A stretch of 64,000 nt of DNA, from assembly GCA_028280945.1 (NCBI GenBank), contig JANQKV010000031.1:62001-126000 (forward strand). Reading direction: 5' to 3'. The DNA is from Opitutaceae bacterium (GTDB lineage Bacteria > Verrucomicrobiota > Verrucomicrobiia > Opitutales > Opitutaceae). This document shows, in pieces, positions 54,520 through 62,256 of the stretch; within the stretch, counting starts at the first letter, position 1; every line of letters starts with the position of its first letter. The position numbers and the translations under genes are program-made. The notes beneath the pieces are model-generated. The model made no database searches, was not told the origin of the DNA, and was given only the letters and a program-made list of their open reading frames with translations.

Positions 54520-57150
54520 ATGAAACCCCGCCGGATTAGGACCCTGCTTTCGTCGACCCGTTTGTACCTGTCAGTTGGGCTGATGGCCGTTGCGTCTGTT
54601 TTGGGCGCCGCACTCTCCGAAGAGGCTTGGCGGGAACTTGTCAGAGAGCGGCATCAGGACTGGGCGGCCTTCGCTTACGTCCGGAATAATCCCGCCCTGC
54701 CGAACGTGCTGATCTATGGGGACTCCATCTCCATCGCCTATACCCCGAGGGTGAGGGACAAACTGCAGGAGAAGGCCAACGTCTACCGCATTCACACTAA
54801 CGGCGGCGAATCCGCGTCGTTTGTGCCCAAGATGAAACTCATGGTGGAAACCATGACGGACCCCGGGCTCACCGAGCCCTGGGAATTCCAGTGGGATGTG
54901 GTCCACTTCAACGTCGGTCTGCACGACCTGAAATACTTCTTCGAGGGCAAGCTGGACAAAGAGCGAGGAACGCAGATCGCCAGCACGGAAGCCTACCAAA
55001 ACAACCTGCGGGCGATCATTGCATATCTGCGGCGGGCCGCCCCGGAGGCGACCCTGGTTTTTACCACCACCACCCCGGTGCCCGAGGACAGCGACGGTCG
55101 TTTTGCCGGCGACGCCCAGCGATACAACCAAGCCGCCTTGGAGGTGTTACAGGCCTACCCCGAGGTCGTGATCAATGATCTCTACAGCTTCACCAAACCC
55201 CACCAGCAGAGTTGGTGGACCCGACCGGGCAATGTGCACTTTGTGGAACAGGGTTTCAATGCCCAGGGAGATGAAGTGGCCCGTATCATCGAGGAGGCGC
55301 TGGAGTCTCGGAAGTCAGCCGCGGCAGCGCCCGAAGAGCAATTGGCAGATCATCCGCGGGCCTTTCTCTCACCGGAGGCGTGGAATGACGCTCGCCGGAA
55401 AGTCCAAACCTCCCCCTACCGGGACTGGATGGAGTCGATGAAGGCCAGCTTGCGCAGCCGCATCCAAAACGGATTTGAGTATGACCGCCCCCAATATGAA
55501 TGGGCTTGGACCGCGGCAAACTGCGGTCTGCTCTTTGCACTTACTGACGAGGCCTATTGGGCCGAGCAGGCATGGCAGTTGTCTGACATGGTCATCGATG
55601 ACAAGGTCTTCACCCAGGATCCGTTTTCTTTCGGCCTGAGTAGGGCCGCCCTGCTCCAGGGTTTGGCGCTCGCCTATGACTTCAGCTACCACGGGTGGAC
55701 CCCGGCCCAACGGCATCGAGCAAACGTGGCGCTGTATGACCTGATGGTCTCCGTCCACACCACCATGGGGCATTCCGCCAACTACTCCACCGCCAGCAAC
55801 TGGATGGGCGTGCGCTGGGGCAGCGTGCTGCTGGCGAGCCTGCTGGTGGATCCACCGCCGGAATTCGACGGTCGGCACGAACCCGCCGACGCCTTCCAAT
55901 GGGACTCTCGGGAACGGTTGGTTTCCCATATTGCCGAGAACACCTTCAGCAACGGCTGGAACGGAGAGAGTCTCGGTTACTACTCCTACAACTGGTCCTT
56001 CATCGCCCCCGCATTGTGGGCACTGTCCAATCAACTGGGATGGGAGCAGGGGCGCGCCTTGCAGCGTTTTGCGCCGGAGGCGATCAACGGCCTCCACGGC
56101 CTGGCCACCGCCACGGTGATTCAGGACGGGACCAACCGCTGGGCTCTCAAACCCGACCTCTCGGACGACAATCCCAACAGTTTCCCCATTCACCTGTTCG
56201 GCATCGGCCTCGGGCTCTACCCGATTGAGCAACAACCCTACGTGCGGTGGTTTCACGACTATCTCTGGGGGGCCCAGGACGGGGCGCACCAACGCGGCTG
56301 GAACAAGTTCAGCCTGCTTACCCATCAGGCCAACCAACGCGCCATCAACCCGGCGGAGGCAGGCTGGTTGAACTACCACGATCCGGAGCAGGGCAACGCC
56401 CTGTTCCGCAATCGTTTCCAGGACCATGAGGACATCGTCTTCGCCTATACCGCGACCGCCACACGGGTCCGCGGCCACAACGGACCAGACACCAACACAT
56501 TTCGTCTGATCGGACTGGGCACCCCGTGGATCATCGGCGGGGGACGCACGGGGGCGACCGCCGGACAAACCAATCTCTTTCCCATTCCAGCCCAGACCCT
56601 CGAGAAGGGAAACAGTCGCTCGCTGGGCATCCTTTCCGATCATCACTTTAACCTCAACGGAACCGGCGGGTGGGCCCGGGGCAGCGGCAGTCAAACCGGT
56701 GTAACCGATCATGAACGCTTTGTGGCCGTGAATTACGATCCCGCCACCGGTGCCGCCGGCGCGTTTTTGGTGGCGGACCAATCGACCAACGGGGAACGCC
56801 TGCGGATCTGCACACCGGAGTTCAACAAACTCGAACCGCAAGCCGACGGATTCATCCTGACCGCGCCCAACGGCGCCACCCTGCGCGCCCGGGTGGCCCC
56901 ACCCTTCCTCGACGCGTTCAAGATCGAAACCCAAACGCTGCGCTACGGCGGCACCACCATTCGCAACAACTCGGGTATTCGGTTCCAGGGCGAACGCTAC
57001 CCCAACAGCCTGGCGATCGACCTGTATTGCCAGGGCGACATCACGGTCCTCTTCACCTTGCAACCCGCGGGACAGCCCCACCCCGGCCTCGAATGGAACG
57101 CCCAAGATGGCCGGGTCAAAGTGGGTGGCAGATGGATTGAGACTCGGTAA
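54520..57150 (+). CDS. Fusion: SGNH hydrolase plus heparinase/alginate-lyase-like toroid
   Basis: An 876-aa secreted protein. After a hydrophobic N-terminus (LYLSVGLMAVASVLGAAL), residues of about 60-265 are an SGNH/GDSL esterase domain: NVLIYGDSIS with Ser69, HFNVGLHDLKYF and GNVHFVEQG with the catalytic His. From about 290 on, a helical toroid (NYSTASNWMGVRWGS, NGWNGESLGYYSYNW) and a beta-sandwich resemble heparinase II/III-like polysaccharide lyases with Asn, Tyr and His catalytic residues. The two parts suggest deacylation followed by cleavage of one polysaccharide in the periplasm. The ATG at 54520 heads the signal segment; an in-frame start at 54373 overlaps the previous gene. Confidence 0.78.
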   Translation: MKPRRIRTLLSSTRLYLSVGLMAVASVLGAALSEEAWRELVRERHQDWAAFAYVRNNPALPNVLIYGDSISIAYTPRVRDKLQEKANVYRIHTNGGESASFVPKMKLMVETMTDPGLTEPWEFQWDVVHFNVGLHDLKYFFEGKLDKERGTQIASTEAYQNNLRAIIAYLRRAAPEATLVFTTTTPVPEDSDGRFAGDAQRYNQAALEVLQAYPEVVINDLYSFTKPHQQSWWTRPGNVHFVEQGFNAQGDEVARIIEEALESRKSAAAAPEEQLADHPRAFLSPEAWNDARRKVQTSPYRDWMESMKASLRSRIQNGFEYDRPQYEWAWTAANCGLLFALTDEAYWAEQAWQLSDMVIDDKVFTQDPFSFGLSRAALLQGLALAYDFSYHGWTPAQRHRANVALYDLMVSVHTTMGHSANYSTASNWMGVRWGSVLLASLLVDPPPEFDGRHEPADAFQWDSRERLVSHIAENTFSNGWNGESLGYYSYNWSFIAPALWALSNQLGWEQGRALQRFAPEAINGLHGLATATVIQDGTNRWALKPDLSDDNPNSFPIHLFGIGLGLYPIEQQPYVRWFHDYLWGAQDGAHQRGWNKFSLLTHQANQRAINPAEAGWLNYHDPEQGNALFRNRFQDHEDIVFAYTATATRVRGHNGPDTNTFRLIGLGTPWIIGGGRTGATAGQTNLFPIPAQTLEKGNSRSLGILSDHHFNLNGTGGWARGSGSQTGVTDHERFVAVNYDPATGAAGAFLVADQSTNGERLRICTPEFNKLEPQADGFILTAPNGATLRARVAPPFLDAFKIETQTLRYGGTTIRNNSGIRFQGERYPNSLAIDLYCQGDITVLFTLQPAGQPHPGLEWNAQDGRVKVGGRWIETR

Positions 57151-57170
57151 CTGGGCCAAGCCGATCTGGC

Positions 57171-57842
57171 TCAGAGTTCCTTCAGGAAAATATTCCGATA
57201 CCAGACGTTGTGGCCGTGGTCTTGGAAGCCGATGTGCCCAATCTTAGGCAACTCGCTCAGTGCCGCCTTAAATTTGTTTTTGGAGCCATCCGGATTCTGT
57301 TCCGCGGTAGTCCAGCGGCTCAGGTCGATATCGTTCACCATCGTATCGTTGATCCAGACCTTCACCATGTCGCCCTCGACATGGAGCCGCAGGCGGTTCC
57401 ACTCACCGCGCTTCTTCAGGGTATTGGCAGTCGCTGCCTGGGCATCATAGAGGGCACCGATCCCGTGTTTTCCCGGCAGCTCCCCTTCCTTGATGTCGTG
57501 GATCTGGATTTCAAAGCCTCCCTGGACGGGATCGGCCGGATTGGTTCGGAAAAACAAACCGCTGTTGCAACGCCAGCTCAACTTGAACTCCAGCTCGAGA
57601 ATGAAGTCGCTGTAGGTGCCGACCGTCCAGATGTAGCCCTGTTGCAGGTCGCGTCCGAGGGTGCCCTCCGCCTCGTTGATCTTCCAGGTATCCTGCGTGT
57701 TGCCCGGAACCGTGAACCAACCGTCCAGCGAATTACCATCAAACAGGGAGACGAATCCCTCAGGTGGAGAAGCGGGCTGGGCCGAGAGGGCTGCCGTAAC
57801 GGCGGTCAGCGAGATAAAGGAACGCAAGGTGGGATGTTTCAT
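57171..57842 (-). CDS. DUF1080 protein (3-keto-disaccharide hydrolase domain)
   Basis: A 223-aa protein with a signal peptide (RSFISLTAVTAALSAQP). It consists of one jelly-roll DUF1080 domain: GFVSLFDGNSLDGWF at the start, NSGLFFRTNPADPVQGGFEI in the middle, and IGFQDHGHNVWYRNIFLKEL at the end. Members of this family include 3-keto-glycoside hydrolases, and others bind sugars. It is the last gene of a minus-strand operon starting at 62003. It converges with the SGNH-lyase fusion gene. Confidence 0.88.
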   Translation of the reverse strand: MKHPTLRSFISLTAVTAALSAQPASPPEGFVSLFDGNSLDGWFTVPGNTQDTWKINEAEGTLGRDLQQGYIWTVGTYSDFILELEFKLSWRCNSGLFFRTNPADPVQGGFEIQIHDIKEGELPGKHGIGALYDAQAATANTLKKRGEWNRLRLHVEGDMVKVWINDTMVNDIDLSRWTTAEQNPDGSKNKFKAALSELPKIGHIGFQDHGHNVWYRNIFLKEL

Positions 57843-57876
57843 TTTGATAAGGGATAATTGAAGTAGCCCGGCGGGT

Positions 57877-58962
57877 TCAACGGATCGTCCCCAGGGGATT
57901 TTTCATCAGCGGACTCCCGTTCAACCGGATCTGATCGGGAGTAATTGTCAAAGCGGGGTTCTTTTCCGCCGGGCCGATATTCACCATGAAACCCAAGTAG
58001 GTCTTGGTGAGGGTTTCGCCCGCCTCGATATACTCCCAGGAGTTCATCCCGTGAAACCGGGTATCGGTTGAGAGCAGTTCCCGGTAGGGGCGCCCGATTC
58101 CGGTGGTGCCAAATTCCAATCCCTTGGCCGCGGGTTTTCCGTCCACGAAGTGGTTCCAAATGTTGATCCACGGGTATTCTGCCAATCGCCAGACATAACC
58201 CAGGACCAAGCCGGTGGTCGGGTCGTAAGCCGTCACCCAGCCGAACCGGTCCTTGGGATCAAACAGGTGGGTCGAAACATAATTCACATCACGATCGGTT
58301 CGCCGCAAATCGACGGGAGGTCCCTCCTGCGCGTCGGTCTTGGCGTAGGGCCATGTGTAGGACTGGGCATGAGGATCCGGATAACTGTGTTTCTGATCAA
58401 ATCCCTCACCGGCGTTGGCATTAACGAGGGTGTGGATGCTGAGGAACGGTGGACCGATGGTCACGTGTTGGACCACGTTGCTGACCCGCCCCAAGGAGAA
58501 GGTGTTGATGAATTCCTCCCGCACCACGAACGCCGGCTCATCCGGCATGAGGGTAACCGTGCGGCTGACCGTCAGGCCATCCAAGGGGGCCTCGTTGTTC
58601 ATCGCCAGATGGGTGGGGTGCTCCTGCCCGATTTCCCACCAGGTGTTGGATTGCTCGCCGTTGTGGGGAATGCCGGCCTTAACCTCCTCGGGAGAGGGAC
58701 TGCCCCATCGTCCGAGGCAGAGGAAGTGTCCCTTGAAGGGTGCACCGTCCCGGTTGTTCTCCGGCATCTGGGCGGGTGTGAGTGCCCAGCTCAGGGGGTT
58801 CGTGGCATGACCCGGCAACCACACTCCGGTGAAGTGTCCGCCATGCGGCTCAATGCGCAGATCCAGCTCCCCGTTGGACAGGATGATTTCGTTTTTGGGT
58901 TCGCCGCCCAACAACAGCAAACCTGCACATAGGCCGGCCGGGTAAAGCAGCGCCTTCATCAT
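57877..58962 (-). CDS. Secreted galactose-mutarotase-fold protein
   Basis: A 361-aa protein with a signal segment (LLYPAGLCAGLLLLGG). The sequence has the beta-supersandwich pattern of aldose-1-epimerase-like proteins: IILSNGELDLRIEPHGGHFTG at the start and conserved His/Trp/Asp blocks such as GRWGSPSPEEVK and HSYPDPHAQSYTWPY. It may be a mutarotase or a sugar-binding protein; the catalytic His and Glu cannot be assigned. Its start overlaps the stop of the upstream clan-A glycosidase by 4 bp, so the two are translationally coupled. Confidence 0.6.
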   Translation of the reverse strand: MMKALLYPAGLCAGLLLLGGEPKNEIILSNGELDLRIEPHGGHFTGVWLPGHATNPLSWALTPAQMPENNRDGAPFKGHFLCLGRWGSPSPEEVKAGIPHNGEQSNTWWEIGQEHPTHLAMNNEAPLDGLTVSRTVTLMPDEPAFVVREEFINTFSLGRVSNVVQHVTIGPPFLSIHTLVNANAGEGFDQKHSYPDPHAQSYTWPYAKTDAQEGPPVDLRRTDRDVNYVSTHLFDPKDRFGWVTAYDPTTGLVLGYVWRLAEYPWINIWNHFVDGKPAAKGLEFGTTGIGRPYRELLSTDTRFHGMNSWEYIEAGETLTKTYLGFMVNIGPAEKNPALTITPDQIRLNGSPLMKNPLGTIR

Positions 58963-60452
58963 TCCTCAAAAACCAGCAGGAGCGGGTAGTCCATGAGGGG
59001 GACAGCCTCGACTGAGAGACCCTGCGCCGAAGACTTCGCTTCCTGCACCTCCCAACGGGTTCCACTGATGAGATCGATCCATTCCACGCGCTGGACGTCG
59101 GCAACCCCGGTGAGGGTAAGATTCACCCTCCCCGGTACGGTCTCCTCCTGCATGTGGGTCACGGCCCAGTAAGCCAGGGCCGACCGGCCATTGATTTCCA
59201 TCGAGAGGAACTGGATGTCCTTGGGTTGGGCTCCCGGCATGCCGCCCTCATCCAGGATTTCAACCGATGCGCCCCAGTCACGGTCGAAGTCCAGCTCGCC
59301 CTGGATCACGGCGCAAAGGGACTGGAGAGTAGTGTAGCCGGGCTTCATGCGCAGATCCTCGTGGGCCAGCAGACCCTTGGAATTGATGCGGTCTCCCCCC
59401 TTTTTTTTAATCTCCTTGAGAGTGAATACCGCACCCACGTCCGCACCCATCGCCATGTCGGTCAGCAGTCGCCGGAGGATCCACTTGGCTTGGATTTTCT
59501 CCCCAAACGGACCCGTTCCGGTCCACCCCAGGCTGTTCATGGCGGAAGGATAACCACACTCGCCCTGCCACAAGGCGATATCCTTGCCGGAGCCTTCAAT
59601 CAGCTCCCAGAAACCGGAGACCGGGTTCATCACCGGTTCATACAACAGCGGGGTTCTCACCTGGACATCCATGCTCTTGAGGGACGCTTCCGGGAAGACG
59701 CCGTAGGGATGAAAACTAAGTACCTCGATGTGTTCGGCGATGCCCATGCGGAAGAGTTCCGCCGCGTAAGGAACATCCATTCGGGCCATGTTGCCTCCGA
59801 TCACCTTCGCCCCGGGATCCAACTGCTTGATCAGGGGCGAGGCCGCTTCCACCAGTCGAAAATACTGCGCGGGATTGTTGGCCTCCGCCCAAAACCAAAC
59901 CGTGTTCGGTTCGTTCCAGATTTCCCAGTAGTCGATCTCCTCCGCGTAACGCGAAACGACTTTCCCGGCAAAGTTGAGCCAGGCCTGGATCTCCTCCTCC
60001 GTCAGGGGGGCCTTGGTTTTTGTGTAGCGATCATGCCCGCCATGCAGGCTCGGGTATACGGTTATCCCGGCCTCGGATAGTCCATGGATCATGGGGTCGA
60101 GCAGTTCCCAATGGAAGTTGCCTTCCATGTCCTCAATCAGCGGCCAATCCACCGAGATGCGCGCCCATTTGACGCCCAGCTCCACGGTCCGCTCGATCAA
60201 CACCGGGAGCTCCGCGAGGAGGGCCTCCCGGTCCAAGGCCTCCCAACGCGCCGAGCCATCGTCGTGAAACGGCATGCCGTTGAAGTGGATTCCCCAGGGA
60301 GAGGTTCCAATTTCGGTGGAGGACCGGGGCTCAATTTTTCCCAGGTAATCCACCCCGCGAAAAGCGGGGGGAGCCTCCGCGGCCAGGCCTCCACTCCAGA
60401 ACAGGACTCCCACCAGGACGGCCTTGAGGGGGATGCGCAGGTTGTGTATCAT
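58959..60452 (-). CDS. Secreted clan GH-A glycoside hydrolase (GH39-like)
   Basis: A 497-aa protein with a signal peptide (LKAVLVGVLFWSGGLAAEA). The TIM barrel shows clan GH-A features: GVKWARISVDWPLIED, YWEIWNEPNTVWFW with the likely acid/base Glu181, VLSFHPYG, and ALWQGECGYPS with the likely nucleophile Glu298. The pattern fits GH39 or a neighbouring family; exact activity is unknown. It overlaps both neighbours by 4 bp, forming a tightly coupled operon with the SUMF1 genes upstream and the mutarotase-fold gene downstream. Confidence 0.78.
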   Translation of the reverse strand: MIHNLRIPLKAVLVGVLFWSGGLAAEAPPAFRGVDYLGKIEPRSSTEIGTSPWGIHFNGMPFHDDGSARWEALDREALLAELPVLIERTVELGVKWARISVDWPLIEDMEGNFHWELLDPMIHGLSEAGITVYPSLHGGHDRYTKTKAPLTEEEIQAWLNFAGKVVSRYAEEIDYWEIWNEPNTVWFWAEANNPAQYFRLVEAASPLIKQLDPGAKVIGGNMARMDVPYAAELFRMGIAEHIEVLSFHPYGVFPEASLKSMDVQVRTPLLYEPVMNPVSGFWELIEGSGKDIALWQGECGYPSAMNSLGWTGTGPFGEKIQAKWILRRLLTDMAMGADVGAVFTLKEIKKKGGDRINSKGLLAHEDLRMKPGYTTLQSLCAVIQGELDFDRDWGASVEILDEGGMPGAQPKDIQFLSMEINGRSALAYWAVTHMQEETVPGRVNLTLTGVADVQRVEWIDLISGTRWEVQEAKSSAQGLSVEAVPLMDYPLLLVFEE

Positions 60453-61231
60453 TTTTTTGAATACACAAGTCGCAGGCCGGCGTTGGTGAACGGTTGGTCC
60501 GGGCCGTGGCCGTGACGATTCTCCGGCCGCAGCGCCTCCGGCTCATTGAACCAGCTGCCCCCCCGATACACCCGCCGTTCCGCCGGGGCCTGCTGCAGGG
60601 GGTCGGTCTTGGCCTGAGCATCATACGGACTCTTCCAGTCCGCACACCATTCCCACACGTTGCCCAGCAGGTCATGGAATCCCATGCGGTCCGCCTCCTT
60701 GGTGGCGACCGGATGACTCTTCCCTTCCGAACGGCTGTTGAACCAGGCGTAGCGACGCAGGTCCGCCACCCGGATGGTCCCGTCCTCATTGCGATAGTCC
60801 GGCTCGGCCAGCCGCGCCGCATATTCCCACTGCGCCTCGGTCGGCAGCGCGAAGTGCCCCTCACCCGTCCATGCAGCGTTCAGCTTCCGAACAAACGCCA
60901 TGCAGTCATGCCAGGAAACCATTTCAACCGGCCGCTGCGGGTCGCGAAAAACCGAGGGATTATATCCCATCACCTTTTCCCAAAGGGCTTGGGTGACTTC
61001 GGTTTGGCCGAGGAAAAAGTCCTGCGAAATGACCGCCGTAAAGACGGGTTTTTCGTCCTCTTGGGCAACTCGGTTCTGGTCGTTCGACCCGATGTCTGTC
61101 TCCCCTGCCGGAACCCGGACGAACGTAAGTTCCAGGCCCTCCACTTCAAGGGTCATGAGTTCCTGAGCGCTCAGGAGGATCGGCAGGGCCAGGCCCAGCA
61201 GCAACGCCACGATGGTTTTCCCGCTATTCAT
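60449..61231 (-). CDS. SUMF1/FGE-fold secreted protein lacking active-site cysteines (1)
   Basis: A 260-aa protein with a signal peptide (IVALLLGLALPILLSAQ). It carries a C-type-lectin-like SUMF1 domain: FFLGQTEVTQALWEKVMGY, MVSWHDCMAFVRKLNA, FALPTEAQWEYAAR, LLGNVWEWCADW and RRVYRGGSWF. True formylglycine-generating enzymes have two cysteines after RGGSW and before the end; here the sequence is EPEALRPENRHG and no Cys follows. It is therefore unlikely to mature sulfatases. It overlaps the next SUMF1 gene by 8 bp and is probably its duplicate. A binding or structural role is possible. Confidence 0.85.
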   Translation of the reverse strand: MNSGKTIVALLLGLALPILLSAQELMTLEVEGLELTFVRVPAGETDIGSNDQNRVAQEDEKPVFTAVISQDFFLGQTEVTQALWEKVMGYNPSVFRDPQRPVEMVSWHDCMAFVRKLNAAWTGEGHFALPTEAQWEYAARLAEPDYRNEDGTIRVADLRRYAWFNSRSEGKSHPVATKEADRMGFHDLLGNVWEWCADWKSPYDAQAKTDPLQQAPAERRVYRGGSWFNEPEALRPENRHGHGPDQPFTNAGLRLVYSKK

Positions 61232-62003
61232 CGGACCACACCAACCTCAGGCCAATGGAAGTATATTTCTGCTCGATGCCGTGGCGGTGGCGATTGGCCG
61301 ACCGCTGGCTTTTGCCAAAATCAAACCAACTCCCTCCCCGAAAAACCATCTGATCGGGGTTCCCGGGCTCCTCCCCGTATCGATGGTAGGCCGTGGAGGT
61401 CCACTCCCATACGCTGCCCGCCATGTCGTAAAGTCCCCAGGGATTCGAGGGCTTGGTTCCCACCGGGTGGGTGGTCGCCATCGACCGGGAGTTGATCCAG
61501 GCGCGCGGGTAGATTTCCCAATCTCCGTCCACTTCTCCCCAGTAATAGGAAGTCGTGGTTCCGGCCCGGCAGGCATACTCCCATTCCGCCTCGGTGGGCA
61601 GACGAAACGTGCCCTTCCCCAGTCGGTTCAACTTCTTGATGAACGCCTGGCATTCCTGCCAACTGACCGTCTCCACCGGATGAGACAAATGGGTTGGGGT
61701 CTGTTGAAAGGTCGATGGATTGTAACCCATCACCGCCAACCATTGCGCCTGGGTCACCTCAGTCACCCCGATAAAAAACGCCGCCACTTGCACTTCGTGT
61801 TGCGGGGACTCATCCGGATCGCGCCCCTTTTCGGCTGCCGGGCTCCCCATCAAAAACGTGCCGGCGGGAACCGCTACAAATGAAATCTCCACTCCTTCGC
61901 CCAGTGATATCGACCGTTTTTCCGGACTCCCACCAACCGCCGCAACGAGCGGCCATGGCAGCAGGAAGACCAAAAACAGAAAGGGCCGGTGGGGAAAAGA
62001 CAC
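61224..62003 (-). CDS. SUMF1/FGE-fold secreted protein lacking active-site cysteines (2)
   Basis: A 259-aa paralogue of the next gene, with a signal peptide (PFLFLVFLLPWPLVAAV). Motifs: VPAGTFLMGSPA, FFIGVTEVTQAQWLAVMGYN, FRLPTEAEWEYACRAG, DMAGSVWEWTSTAY and VFRGGSWFDFGKS, ending GLRLVW. The final copper-binding cysteines of formylglycine-generating enzyme are absent. It is the first gene of a five-gene minus-strand operon with overlapping reading frames. The second-type palindrome at 62095 lies 92 bp upstream. Confidence 0.85.
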   Translation of the reverse strand: MSFPHRPFLFLVFLLPWPLVAAVGGSPEKRSISLGEGVEISFVAVPAGTFLMGSPAAEKGRDPDESPQHEVQVAAFFIGVTEVTQAQWLAVMGYNPSTFQQTPTHLSHPVETVSWQECQAFIKKLNRLGKGTFRLPTEAEWEYACRAGTTTSYYWGEVDGDWEIYPRAWINSRSMATTHPVGTKPSNPWGLYDMAGSVWEWTSTAYHRYGEEPGNPDQMVFRGGSWFDFGKSQRSANRHRHGIEQKYTSIGLRLVWSDE

Positions 62004-62094
62004 GGGAGGAGGGGGTCAATTACCTGTCGGGGAGCGGGAGCGACGGGAGAACAACCAAAGTCACCGGCCCACGCTGACTCAATCCAGACATACC

Positions 62095-62105
62095 CTAACA
62101 GTTAG
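62095..62105. promoter_or_regulatory. Second-type palindrome, site D (divergent)
   Basis: CTAACAGTTAG, a perfect 11-bp palindrome. It shares CTAACAGTTAGAA with site C. It lies between the SUMF1 operon (92 bp) and the lipoprotein sulfatase gene (about 150 bp). A half-site, TTCTAAC, follows at 62138-62144. Confidence 0.68.
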
Positions 62106-62256
62106 AACGCCCTCGGGCTGGTGAATCCATCGGATCTTTCTAACGATCAAATTCCCCGTGCGACTACCGGTCTCGCGTCCTCCCCATTCGAGGCCCGAGT
62201 GCCCGCGCCGAAACCCCTCCCTGCCCGCCTGCACCTTTCGTTCGTCCCGCTGCAAT

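Noticed and set aside
55369..57159. A 596-aa open frame antisense to the SGNH-lyase fusion gene
   Set aside because: No signal, domain or start context; the plus-strand frame carries clear enzyme motifs.
60449..62003. Calling the SUMF1 pair formylglycine-generating enzymes
   Set aside because: The active-site cysteines expected after RGGSW are missing in both.
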